Shown: positions 45,429 to 57,483 of the stretch, in pieces
How the letters are laid out: each line of letters starts with the position of its first letter
Numbering within the stretch: position 1 is the first letter of the stretch
Origin: Termitomyces sp. T153
Lineage: Eukaryota > Basidiomycota > Agaricomycetes > Agaricales > Lyophyllaceae
Direction: 5' to 3'
DNA: 64,000 nucleotides
Assembly: GCA_018296165.2 (NCBI GenBank)
Contig: JACKQL020000030.1
Coordinates: 619,003-683,002 of the forward strand
Notes under the pieces: model-generated
Told to the model about the DNA's origin: nothing
The model's input: only the letters and a program-made list of their open reading frames with translations
The model's database searches: none
Program-made: the position numbers and the translations under genes

Positions 45429-46473
45429 AGAACTTTCTTGGGGGGGAAGACGTAGTTTCTCCCGATCCTAGTATCCCAAAGTTGTTCTATCGCGCACCGA
45501 GGAATGCAATTGTTTAAATATAGAAGCATACAGGGATACTAGTAAAACACTTGTATTCCTGGTTCGTGCCCTTCACAGTCGATTTACGTTGCGAATTGAC
45601 CAGATTTATCCAATTGACAAGTAGACAAGTGTGGCTAGACAGGTGTGCTCTGAACGTGCTCGTCTCATACATATTGTTACACCTCCTTTGACCTTCTTGT
45701 AATTTCGTATGATAGCGGTATGTGAATTTCGTCCGCGTGCTTCATCAAATTCTCGAACCGCGCGTATGGTTCTCAGCAAACAAAGGATCACTGATCACTA
45801 AATTATCCACGACGCCCTTATTGACACATAAGCGCGCCGTCCCTGAAACGGACTTACATAGATTCACGATCATACGATCTTCTAGTTGCCTCCAATACGA
45901 AAGAAGTAATGTTTCAGCGGAGATGCACAGGATGCAAGTTATCATGTCTAGCAAGAACGATTCAACGAGATGGACAGCCGACGCCGCATCGATGGAAGGA
46001 GCAATACTAGGGGTTCGAGGAGGTAAGACAACCGGCTGCGCAACTTGCCCTCGTGTTTGAATGGTTCTATACTGTATGAAGGGCACACGCTGTCCGTCGC
46101 TTGAAGGATATGTCTCAAGGCCAGTCACGTCATATATGGCATTCACATCTATCAAGTTTCAACCATTGATCATACAAAAGATCAGTCAGTATTACAACAT
46201 CGTACGTTCATGGACGATTGCTTCAGCACGGAGTTCTGTTTGACGAACAGCCTCAGCGGTTACATAGTATCGATTGGTAAATTCAAGTCAATCGACGTAC
46301 AAGATTAGTGCGCTAGAGATACTTGACTGACGATGAAAATTGTGAAAGATATCGAGCCTCTGGTTGTTTGAGCGTTAAACGTTGAACTTTGATGAACTCT
46401 ATCAATTGGTGATCCGGAGGATCCAGCTGAGCCGGGAGGTCGGCTCGAGGGATAGTTCGAGAATAGGTAATGC
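45429..46473. other. No gene recognised
   Basis: A 136-codon minus-strand frame (45,745-46,155) shows no family resemblance or clear splice partners, so it is not called. Confidence 0.4.
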
Positions 46474-46501
46474 CCCGTTTTCTAAGTACTTAGAAAACGG
46501 G
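46474..46501. repeat. Perfect 28-bp palindrome
   Basis: CCCGTTTTCTAAGT followed directly by its exact reverse complement, with no spacer. It lies about 420 bp beyond the 3' end of the leucine-rich-repeat gene. It could form a cruciform or be a binding site for a dimeric protein. Confidence 0.95.
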
Positions 46502-46918
46502 ACGTCCGCAAACATTGATCAGGAGAAACTTCGGACTTGTACGCCGTTGCATTGTATCCTTAACTTCTGCCCATCTCTTTCTCATTCACAAATGTAAGAT
46601 CTTCTCGTCCAATCTTTTTTTTTGTGATTGTGAGTATAGCAAGGCCTGGGTCATCGCGCGCAGGCGACAGGTCCAACCACCAATAAGAATGCAGTAAAAT
46701 AAGTATCTGACGAGGTTGGGCAGATGGAATATCGATTGTATGTGTAGGTATCATACTCAATGTTGTGATATAGCGAGTGATAATTAATCCAGATATAAAT
46801 GAAGCGGAGGATGAAGAATATGATGAGTGATTGGACAATGTGCGGCCGAAGGGTGCCTGGACCTGGAGCATATTGAATCTCGAGCAAGTGTATCCAAAGC
46901 TCAACCCTGCAGTCCATA

Positions 46919-49900
46919 TCAATGGGACTCCTCGCCAGATATCGAGGGACTCCGTCCGACGATGCTTGAGAGCGAAGGCCCAATGCTCACTGCTGGAGAT
47001 GACGGGCCCGAACTCGGCACCTGGAGTGATTTTGGGCTCGAGAACGAACCCGGACTGTCGCGTAAGGAGAACTCAGTGGTCCCTGGTGGCGCTGACGCCG
47101 GCATCGTGGGCGAGATCATGCTGAGAATAGAGTTGGTTGACGAGCGTCGAGAGACGTAAACGCGCGGTGGAGGCTTGGTTTCCACCGGCGACGTCGGTGT
47201 AGCGGGTTCCTCGTTGCGGTCGCTTGGGACCGGCATGTCAGGATATTCGTCTTGATCGTGCAAAGGACGAGGTGGCGGTCGTTCCACCATGGCCTCAAGA
47301 AGCTGGACGTGCAGGGATAAGAATAGATCCCTAGCATATTATCCATTAGGACTCACCTCTTTGCGTAACTCCTCGCCTGCATATTCGCCCTCCATCTCCT
47401 CGGGCCCAAGCAACACCGTACCCTTGCGAAACACCTCGCCCTCCTCTGCAACCCAACTCCTTGATCTACGAAGAAACAAGAATAAGAAGACAGCCAAGAG
47501 CTTGTTCATCCAAAGGTCGCTCACCGATCATTGGGAGACGCGCTAACAGTGCCTGCTTCAGGCGTATACACTACCAACCCATCCTCATCCTCCTCATCCT
47601 CATCTTCCGAGTTCCGTTCCACAGCCGAAGCAGCAAGCACTGACGTCGGACTCAACACCTTCTCATGCTCCTCCGGCTCCGGCTCCGCCCTTCCCTTCCC
47701 CTTATCCGCTCTTGGCGTCGTCGGTGTTGTTTCCTCAGGCTCAGACTCCGGTCCATGTACATGCGCATCTCCATTCACCAACACATGACCGTTCTGCATA
47801 CCTCCTCCGTTCCCGTTCTTCGAATCTGGATCCAGGCTGTTGTACTGGATGCCAAGCCCATGGAGAGTAAGAACGGGCCGTGCAGGCGCAGGGAGGTCGC
47901 GGAGGAGTGCATTGAGTTGGTCGTTCACATTGAGGAGCTCTTGCATTAACGCTGCGTCCTGCGTGTTCTGTATCACCGTCGCGAGCTCTGCCACAATTGT
48001 GCGTGCGTCCTTGGAGAGTTCGGCGATGACGTTGGGCTGGCTTGTTAGAGCTGAGAAGGGTGGTTTGGCTTTGGTGGGCGTCGATGATGGCTGGAGAGCT
48101 TCAGTGAGTTTGTCGAGGCACTCGCGAGCGCGGACGGCGATATCAACCTCGAGCTGCTTGTTGGGAATTAGTTGGGACTAGATAGAATACGCATAGAAGA
48201 TACACACATCCTTCTCGCCAAGGCGGATAGAAATGGATTTCGCGAGCTCGCTCTCCTCAATCATGCCCCATACACCCTTCCCTAGACCACGACCACTCAC
48301 AGCCGCCTGCGAATTGCGCTCCGCCTCCTCCGTATTTCGTACACACGAATTGAGGATCTCCCTACACATCCTATCAAGAGAAAGCATTTCATCAGCACTA
48401 TTGTCAGGATATAAGGACATCAAACCAACTTGGCGAAAACCTCATCACCGGGCGGGATATTCAGATCCAAACAGCGCATAACGTGGTTCGCCTTTAGTCC
48501 AGAAGAGAGGGCCATGACTGCTGCGATGTCGAGGTTATTCAGGGTCAAGTCGAGGTGGAGGAGCGATGTTGATTCCGGAAGGAATTCGGCGAGAGCGATA
48601 GCGCCGGCTGATGTGAGGGAGGTCGAAGAGAGGAAGAGGCGCTTCAACGCGTTGTTCAGAGTGAACGCTGTGCGAAGAGACTGGATCTAGATTTAGACGT
48701 GGGAGAGGTTAGTGACATAAAATAGGGAAGTAAGAGACGTACCCCTTCGAGCCCGGGCCCGGAACATGGGTTCTTGCTTAGGTCAAGAGTTTCCAGACAT
48801 GAATTGTATTTCTACAGTGATGTATAGATTGACAAAGACGCCAGAAGTACGCCGAAATACTCACCAGCGCTTCCGCTATCGTCGCAAGACACATCACATC
48901 CAGCTTATTCTCACTCAAATTGAGCACCTTCAGCGTCCTGTTCCGTTTCAACACCTGCGCAAGATAGGTGATGCCCATCTACCACATACAAAAAAGAAAT
49001 CAAAATCAAAACATCAGTTAAAACTTTTCCAGGGGACGATACAAACAGAAAAACTCACGCGAAGATCATTGCCCTTCAAATCCAACGTCCTTAATGCCCC
49101 AAGACGTGGCAACGCATCCAACGCCCTGACTTTGTCCAACAACGCCGCACTCGGTCCTGCATCACGTCTCGAAGGGCTCTCAAAACTCGCACCAGGCGCA
49201 GCACTGTGCGGCAGGTTCAGATGGCGCGTCGTAACGCCGCCCTGCGAAGACGAAGTGATAATAGGCACAGGTTGTCCGGTCTCTGACAGTGGCGGGTTAT
49301 TCGCCAATATCGGTGTCCGTGGTGGAGCCCCCCGACGTGCACGGGGGACATAAGGTGTGTATGTTGTTTGGACGGTCTGTGTCGGGTGCCTTGGGGGCGG
49401 GAGGATTGAGCCTGTGCGTGCAGGGGCCGTTTGAGGTGATGATGGAGATGTCGGGGACGTGGGGAGGCTGATTTGGGATGAGGAGGGGGAGGAAGGCGCG
49501 GAGGAGGTGGGTGTACCGAGGGATGCGGGGACGACATCGGGATAGTCGCGTATCATGAGTGCAAGTGCTACGGCACCCGCAGCGTTGATTCGGTTGTGGC
49601 GTAGGGAGATGTTGCGGAGGGAGGAGGTTCGCACGGCGCGTGCTGGTGGGCATTGTTAATGCATAGAGCATCGATGGCGGTTGAGACTCACAGAGGGCTT
49701 CTAGAGCTGCTGGACGAAGTTGGCAGTCATCTATACGTAGTGAGACCAGGCCTTGATTTGGTGCGGTTGCGAGAGCAGCCACGATGTACTCGACCGACTT
49801 TTTATCCAAGTTGTTTTGGGACAGATCTAGGAATTGAAGATTCTTGGCCTGTAGATAGATGTTACAAATGAAAAGGTATGATGTTGAGGAACCTCGTACC

Positions 49901-50708
49901 TGTGCGACGTATGCACCGACTAGCCGAAAGGCTGAGGTCTTAAGCTTTCGATTTGATGCCAAGGAAAGGAATGATAGTGATTCAGGTATTAACAGTGAAT
50001 GTAACATTGGTTTCAGTATCTGTGCATATTATTAGATGATAAGACGTCCAAAAATCAGGTATCATACATGTTCATCCAGGTTACATTCACGAAACACCAG
50101 CTTCCTCAGCCCCCACTCTATAGTAAACACATCGGAGAGGATTGAGGAGGATGCAAACGTCAGCTGTACACCTGAGAAGTCTACTGAGCGCGGATTGCTT
50201 GGAGACGCATTCTTGACAGAGCATGAGATTCACTACAGATTGGACAGTAGAGATAGCATACCTTGAAGGCAGTTGTGATACCTAGATCAGGTTGCTCGTC
50301 ACATTGGACACAGCATTCCCTATAGAATGATTCGACCTTGTCCAAAGACCACCAATCATCCGCGTCGTGAAACCCTGACCCTGACGCATTTCCCCTTACC
50401 ACTCGTCTTCGACGCTCAAACTCCCGATCCTCGATGGCCTTCTTCTCCTCCTTCAGGGCCGGGGTCGACGGTGGGTTAACCGAAGATATTGGATACACTA
50501 TTGCAATCTCAGGCAGTATGAAATGAGCCCTCTTCAGCGGTTTGGAGTCATCGGAAGGTGTAGTGGGGCTCTGCGTCGGTAGGAATCTAGTGATGCGCGA
50601 GAAAAGCGACGAGTGGACTTGCGTAGGACGTTTGAGGATACTTTTTCCGGCAATTGGGATGGTTACTGCAGACGACGACGGCGAGCAGGAAGAGTTAGAG
50701 CCAGCCAT
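46919..50708 (-). CDS. Large leucine-rich-repeat protein with PP1-docking-like motifs, 1059 aa
   Basis: Twelve exons on the minus strand: 50,262-50,708, 50,068-50,211, 49,900-50,019, 49,692-49,848, 49,059-49,642, 48,865-48,978, 48,743-48,811, 48,430-48,686, 48,208-48,370, 47,525-48,156, 47,357-47,465, 46,919-47,302 (3,180 nt). Residues 23-26 read SILK and 59-63 KRAHF, resembling the SILK and RVxF protein-phosphatase-1 docking pair. RNI-type leucine-rich repeats follow (LRKLVFRECNLDEH, LSFLSLASNRKL, LQFLDLSQNNLD, LRTLDLKGNDL, LKVLNLSENKLD, LLHLDLTLNNLD). A Ser/Pro/Thr-rich insert of about 110 residues interrupts them. The C-terminal part has a helical region ending ALMQELLNVNDQLNALLRDL, reminiscent of GAT domains, then an acidic, disordered tail. 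Similar in layout to PPP1R37. Function is inferred as a scaffold. Confidence 0.82.
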
Positions 50709-51336
50709 ATACCGTCAGCTACTTACAGAGCCATAAACTCCGTCGCCGAATGTTATGATGGTCGAGTGGTTGTCACACTCACGCTGATTTCGCAAGCGTG
50801 TCGGACTTTGTCACGCAGGCTGCCTTCCGACCACATCGATTTCTGCAGGCGTAGTATCTCTGGCATTCTCTATTATATCATTCCAATCAGCGATGTTTTT
50901 TGAGTCTGCTCTCACACGTTAAAATGATCCCTACCAGGAATAGAGAAATATTCCTCGCTTATGAAATGGGTGACAGACGAGACGGAAAGTGACCACAATG
51001 AAGAGTTGTAAGTACCTAGGGCCTCCCAGAGCCAACATTTCAAGCCTCTCTCAGGAAAATCACCATGGAGACAAGGGCATCCCTTGCACGACCTGTCCTC
51101 GCCTATGCCGAATATCGACCGAGCTTCATTTACAAATTTGGATAGCTTGCCAAGATATGAGCTTATCATCCGCTCATCTTCCTGTTTTAGTATAGTATAG
51201 TATTCGGCTTATCTATTCAGTATGCAAGTTGACACGTAAAAGTACAGATTTTTGTGGAATACAGTCACGTTGGGGTGCATATATCTACAGCGTATCACGA
51301 CGATAGGCAATTGAGGCTGTTCACGATAGACGGGCA
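50709..51336. other. Promoter region of the leucine-rich-repeat gene
   Basis: About 0.6 kb between two genes transcribed in the same direction. A short tagta-type repeat (tatagtatagtat) is at about 51,188-51,200. No other feature is supported. Confidence 0.4.
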
Positions 51337-53328
51337 TCAAAGATCGCCAAAGTCTCCTAGATAATAAGAAGACTATGATTCGGAATTACAGGACATAGAA
51401 GGCCTACTACTCACGCTTCATTTTCATCGCGATAAACTTCGTCAGATACTCTAGCATAGCACTCGTCTCCTCACCAACAGGACGAATCCAACGAGCCGGC
51501 AATGTAAACCCGTACTGTGAAGGGTTGGAACGACGTCAGTGTCAGCTCGTCAAGATCCGAAGCGTCAGGAACACACAGTGCCGGTATCTCTCAAATGAAG
51601 GGCATACGAGTACTTGATTCCAGCACGCTTGTACATCCAGTCAATCACATTCCCTGGTGCGCGGTATAGGTTCGAGCAAAGCGATCCGGTCTATAAAGGT
51701 AATATTGATTATAATGCGAAGCGAGACGAAGAACTGCGGGCGTACAGTGACCGTAGTCCCATAGACCTGCGACATTGTCCACGCCCCGCCTAGACCGGCT
51801 TCAAGCTGATCCTCCGCATCCTTTGGTATTGAGCTGCATGAATAGGAGAACGGCGATGACACTAGACAAATATGTATGAGCGTCAGATCAAGTCACTACT
51901 TCTGCATTCTTCACTCTGAATCTGAAACGGAAGCAAAACGTACGCATTTGTCCATAACTCCGAAGATCAAGAAACCCGACGAGGTTTGGAATCGTAGAGA
52001 CCATATTAGCGATGTTGTTCACTTCGGGAGCTTCGAAGGGGCGATGTCCGGGATACCAGTGCGAGCATGGAGCAGCAAGCCCAGACCCGCGGTGTCTGGG
52101 TTTCCTCGACTGTTCCTCCGCTAGTGCCTTCCATTTATAACCCTATTCGCAAAGTCAAACAGCGCGAGAAGCATAGATAAGTGAGGCATACCCAGTTCCT
52201 GGAAAGCAGCGCAATGGTGACTTGCGGAAATTGAGACACGGCAGGATGGGGACCTACCTGTTCATGTCGATTCCTACGCAGTCGCTCTTGGGGCTCACCT
52301 GCTGACGAGTTTTGTACCTAACGGGTATCGGGTCGGAAAATCTGCTGTATTAGATCACAGTAACCCACCAAAAGCGGTCCTTCTCCCATGTATACTCGTA
52401 TCCATCTGGGTTGGGAACAGGAATGATATAAAAGTCCTAATCCAAGTCAAAGAGTGTAGATATGAGGATAGGGAAGACATACGAAGACATTGAGAAGACG
52501 AGAAAGCGAATAAGGCTCGGAAAGATCAGAGACGAGTGCATGGGCTAGATAGAGTGAAGCAGAAGTTGCAATCCACTAAAGGAGAAAGTTAGTTATAGAT
52601 GGGGTCTTTAGGCGGGATACAGCACACTTCGCGAGCATGTTGCGCTCCGATGATCACAAACGACAATTTCTGTTCAGACGGAACTTCCTTGGAATCGGAG
52701 TGTACTGGCTCACTTTGCTCCCTCGCAGCCGTAGCCTCACCATTCGAGATAACGAGACTGAGCATTTCCCTCCCCATCCCACTAAGTCCGACATTCTTCA
52801 GCTTCACAAGATTCGGTCTCAGCCTTGCTATTTCCTGAATAAACTCGTTGATCTCGGACAAAGGATGGTAGTCTGCGTGAAAAGTCGTGTTTTGTAGCGA
52901 TGAGAGATCCCATTTTGTGTGTGATCGTGGTGGCTTGATTGCTGGTAAAGATATATTCGCCAATAGAGAAGGTTGGAGGCGGAGAAGTCCTTCTGGGAGC
53001 GCTAAAGCGGAATTTGGGGTGTATATGTCAAGATGGGTGTGTCCAATGTGCCACAAGTCCAAGTCATGTGTCTATTGATAGACAAACCAGTCAGGATGTG
53101 TCGATACACTTGTGTAACTGGAGCTATACATACGTTCACGAGATCTATCACATCCTTAAATACTTCGCTACTGTCGACATCGAAGCGCCATAATCTACCA
53201 ACCGAAAGGGGCTCAAAGTCGGGTGTGGTAGGGACATCTAAGAAGTGTTGATTGGTCACTACCGGTTTAGCAGAAACCACCAATAGCAATATGCTCGCGA
53301 GCGCGATAAGATCGCGCGTTCTTGACAT
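51337..53328 (-). CDS. ECM14: Ecm14-type inactive M14 metallocarboxypeptidase
   Basis: Secreted protein (signal peptide SRTRDLIALASILLLVVSA) with the M14 carboxypeptidase fold. Exons: 53,134-53,328, 52,628-53,071, 52,483-52,575, 52,369-52,438, 52,258-52,317, 52,192-52,198 (7 nt), 51,944-52,142, 51,745-51,861, 51,577-51,690, then from 51,514. The prodomain contains DLWHIGHTHLDIYTP. Zinc site 1 is intact (IIGAQHARE), and IDMNRNWGYKW carries the substrate Arg. The third zinc ligand position reads DLRSYGQ (Arg for His), and the catalytic Glu position in YSYALHLRDTG reads His. These losses are typical of Ecm14, a cell-wall-linked pseudoenzyme. The 3' end is uncertain. The exon may read through to TAG at 51,407 (468 aa) or splice gtgagt...ctag and stop at 51,337. 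Confidence 0.87.
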
Positions 53329-54050
53329 CTCGGGCTGTCGACCTGGTCTGGCGTCGAAGTAGGAAATGAAACGCAGGGATATCGTGGGAGGCCCGGGAGC
53401 GAATTAATGGTCGTGTGCCATAATTGAAATTTCAGAATCTTATCTATGCTTCCCACCACTATCATCAACATTCCGATATTCACTCAGGCAGGATCCTTCC
53501 GTCTTTCTCGTTTCTTTCTCCTGAGAATATGTACCTTGAATTGGCTAGCTTCGCAATGGAGTCCTTAGACTGGAGCATCATTTCATGGCTATCGGCACTA
53601 CTTACTATGTAATGGCAGCGGTTTGGTCGGACTGCCAGACTCTTAAGCTTTTCGTGTATTCTAATAAAGAAAATCAGCTTCTATCTGCTCAAAAAGTCTC
53701 AATAGATAACATTGCATATTCACTCTTGCTAGTCCTTTGTATGCTAAGCGCCTCATTCTGCTTCAAACTCTACGAGCATCGATCGTATCAACGGGAGGTG
53801 CTCATGAATGTATAACATATAAGCTCGGAATATAGTCAAGCTCCGTTTGGTCTCAGTTGGAAATGCCTGACGTTGAACCGATACTTCGATATCATTGTCT
53901 CGTGAAACAGGGTGGTCGATGTCGAATAGTATTCTCGAGTTACCCTCCTGCCGCTTCCGAAACCTTAAGCGAATGTGTCGTCGTATTATGCTCAGGAGTT
54001 GCCTCTTAGAGATCCCAGGTCCGTGATCAAATCATTCATCTGCTTACCTC
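53329..54050. other. No gene recognised
   Basis: Upstream region of the Ecm14-like gene and intergenic DNA. No supported gene. Confidence 0.5.
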
Positions 54051-54054
54051 GTTC

Positions 54055-54325
54055 TGTGGTCTTACGGTTATAGTCAAGCAAATTTTCTCTGGGAGTCAAG
54101 GTTGACCATGTGCAGGCATGCTTCATCTTCATCTGTTGCACATCTGTGAATTCTCCTACTAACCAAATGACTACCATAAACGCTGCCAACACCTCCGCCA
54201 GCTCTTTTCTTGATGTTTCTTCTATGATTATGGTTCGGATGATGTAATAGGTCTGTTGTGACTGTTTCCTTATCTATTTTTTCTCTCAACGTGATATCCG
54301 ATTACACTCCTCATTTCCTACTACG
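54055..54325. repeat. Diverged tandem duplication, copy 1 (about 285-bp period)
   Basis: Aligns with 54,339-54,609. Shared blocks: gtcaagcaa, gtcaagttga-type, ttctcc(t/c)actac, gtagacgctg or its variant, gctctttNctNgatgtttc and ctcctcatttc. On the minus strand both copies encode related peptides (VGSVYGSHLVSRRIHRCATD against VDSVYDNHLGSGRIYWRVTD), hinting at a former coding repeat. Confidence 0.75.
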
Positions 54326-54338
54326 CTCCACCTTTTTG

Positions 54339-54609
54339 GTCCTATTCCGAGTCGTCAAGCAAGCTTCCGAGTCGGACTGGAAGTCAAGTTGACGGTGTTC
54401 AGGTATGCTTTGGTAATTTCGATCTGTTACACGCCAGTAGATTCTCCCACTACCCAAGTGATTGTCGTAGACGCTGTCTACATTTCTTTCGGCTCTTTCC
54501 TGGATGTTTCCACTGTCACCATTTATGGATGATAATCTCATAACTCTGTCTATTCTCTTCTCTTGACGCCATATCAGATCATGAATAGCTCCTCATTTCG
54601 GTATACCTC
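54339..54609. repeat. Diverged tandem duplication, copy 2
   Basis: Second copy of 54,055-54,325, about 65-70% similar by eye. The period between copies is about 285 bp. Confidence 0.75.
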
Positions 54610-57483
54610 GCCTATTTCAGCTTACATCCACAAAGGCGGCACCTAAGCACAATCATCAAGAGGAAGACGAGACGTCCGTGCGTGAACTTGTACTCAATCT
54701 GGACTGATACATGTACGCACAAATATGTACATGGTCCTTGACTGCTATGACGAAGAGGGCCTCCAATATATCAGGTTGCGTTGAAGGAGGTCAATGCCGA
54801 GCCCGCTTTAACCCCTGAAACTGCACTAGCTTCCTCCTAAGCCTTTACAATCACTATGAAAGCCGAATGTTGCCGGCCAACCTTGCCGAGGGGTTGATGT
54901 ACAGTCATTGTACATAGGGTTGATTATAAAATCAACCAAGATTCTGGTTCGTCCATTAACTCGTATTTCTCGATGACCATCCTCAACCTACTCCTTCAAT
55001 TTGGATGCTCGATTCATTCTAGTTGCCCATTGACTCACTATTTTCAGCCTTGCAACTTTAACCTGCTTCTTCAATTCAAATTCTCGGTTGATGATCAAAC
55101 TCAGCAATTAGCCAGTCCACTGGCTGTTCGATCGATGTGCATAGTTTCCAGAGCTTTTCTCGGAGTGCTGGAGCTCAGCAATTTTGAACGGTACTTTATG
55201 TACAATTGCGCGCGGCCTCTCCCTCACTCCCGTCATGCGCCATGCTCTCCAGGTACTTAAGCTTATGTCCGAAGCTCCACCTCCCTCGCAACCGATGCAG
55301 GTCTAGTTCGCCATTGATATTGTACAGGCGAGGCCGTCACGCAAGAACCGAAAATTCGGCGAGATGTCGAAGCAGTTGATGCCTGTTCCGAGCAAGCAGA
55401 AACCTTCGCATACATTACCTTCAACACGTCTTTAATTGGCCATTGTAGGATAAGTAGATAAGGAAGGAACTTGTCATATACAAAATTCCCCTCTTTTGAA
55501 GTAGCCTTATCGAGCAGACGGATATAATACTTGAAATTCACAGCTTGGCGATTCTGATGGAACTGAAACTGAGATGGTTGAGATGTCAATGTTGCAGCGA
55601 CGCACAGAGATGACTGTCTGGGCAGAAAGTAGTACTCCTGAAAATATATTTCCTACGGTGCCCAACTCGCACACCAAAAGCATTCGAGAATGTAGCCATC
55701 AACTATCGCTATTGAATTGCAAAATTCAAGAAACAACCATCAATATTTTTCGAACACAATACGAGGGCTTCTTGCGGCAAGTCATGGAGAATAAGTGGAG
55801 ACTATTTGTATCAGAAGATCCAGACAACGGATGGAGTGGTAATGGTATTAGATGCGAATGATAATACCATGCCAAGGCTAAACAAAGTGTTAGAGACACG
55901 GTTCTGTACTGTACTAAGACCCTTAGCAAAAGCACTCGAGCACATTCTCAGTTGGCAAAATGTCAGGACTTCAAGACGGAAGATGAGTGAGTTGTTTTGA
56001 AATTAACAAAGGAAGAGGTTACTGACATAGAGTGATTATCCATGGAGAAAATATAACCTAATTCACTCATCGTGTTCTAGCAAAAGCTTTCCGAACACGC
56101 CATAGGGTTAGTGTGTCAATGAGCAGAGGCTGCGCTCTCTCGTCGCAAATGAAAAGAGGTGTTGTTCAGAGGCAGAGGCGTACGGGGACACGGGAACTCC
56201 ATAAGCGATCGTGAGAGCAGCGGAATTGAATTTCTCCATGAGCAACGCCATGGATATGGGGTAAATATCGATTTCCATCAGAAAGATCAATGCAATTACA
56301 ATGAATGGTCGTCACAACGAGTCCAAGAAGATCAACAATCATCATGATTCTGCTTGAATACGAGCGCGGCCCAAACCAATCCCAAATGTGAGTCCCTAGA
56401 AGACTTGCAGAGCTCGAGTCACATAACTAGGGAGTGCATCATCAGAATACAAAGAAAGGGCCCTGCACAGAGATGAATTAACCGAAAAAAGTCACAACAC
56501 TTTCGCAACACCGAGAAGCAACATTGCAATGAAAAAGGTCAAGGGTTATTCAATATATGATTTCCTGTGGCGCGAAGTTTATTTCTTCAATAGGGGTCGT
56601 CTAGAAAGAAACATGCAAATGATGTCAATGAGACCTAAGTAAGAGATACTTATACACAATTGCACCGTGTTAAAGCTGATTTCTGAGCTCGGCCCTCCGA
56701 TACGCAATAGAATTGCCGCCGGTATATCTATCACGTTTCAACGACGCCGAATCAGTTGAAACATGAAATTTGATGATAATTATCGTCACTTCTCAATCGA
56801 TCCTACCTGCCAGAAGAAATTAAGGTAGATTTAAGGGCAAATTTAACTGCATCATGACCAAGAGAGCTTGTTAATCTTGTTTGTATCCAAAGGCCGAAGC
56901 AGAAAGCAAGGGAGTGACAGGAAACAAAACCCTGAAAGATTGAGATCGAAACAGAAGATCTGGATACTGTAAACTGCCAATACTAACGAAGAGAGACTCA
57001 TGACATGGATCAATACAGGAGTCTTCAGGAATTATGAAATTTGCATATGAAACTGCTACCTGGACGCTGGAGATTAGTACGGTGATTCAGTTTGGATTAT
57101 TCAGTTTTTGAGTACCGTTTTATGAATACTTAAAGATAGATGATCATAAGCTTCAAGATATTTTGATACTAATATGTACAACCTATTATTTGAGCTCTAC
57201 AAGCTACAATCGGTCCAGTCGCTAATGATAAGATAACATAAACAGATCGTCATCCGCAATCAAGATGCAACAGATACAGCATTTGAGAGAATGGTAGTGA
57301 TAAAGGAATGTCGAGGTCTGGAAGTATGTATCGCATTAGCCAGGTTAGCAGAGTCCGGAAGAATAACGATTGGGATGCGAACGGAATGGAGTATCAAAGT
57401 GGACAAATTTCCGTGGGAAAAGGGGTATAAGACCACTCTCGAGAGGCCACGTTACAACACAGGCGCCATGGTATCGTGCACGA
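54610..57483. other. 2.9-kb stretch without a recognised gene
   Basis: Frames at 55,263-55,589 (-) and 55,574-55,861 (+) are open by length only and resemble nothing known. Two small adjacent hairpins occur at about 54,896-54,945: atgtaca...tgtacat and ggttgatt...aatcaacc. Nothing else is supported. Confidence 0.45.

Noticed and set aside
45745..46155. 136-codon minus-strand frame
   Set aside because: No family resemblance, no signal or domain, no partner exons.
47521..49634. Long open frames on both strands within the leucine-rich-repeat gene
   Set aside because: They are shadows of GC-rich coding exons; the minus-strand spliced model explains the region and gives a continuous protein with repeats.
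54890..54960. Possible tRNA because of clustered hairpins and ggttcgtcc
   Set aside because: The arms do not fold into a cloverleaf with A and B boxes at the right spacing.
55263..55589. 108-codon minus-strand frame
   Set aside because: No homology recognised; neighbouring frames of similar length occur on the other strand.
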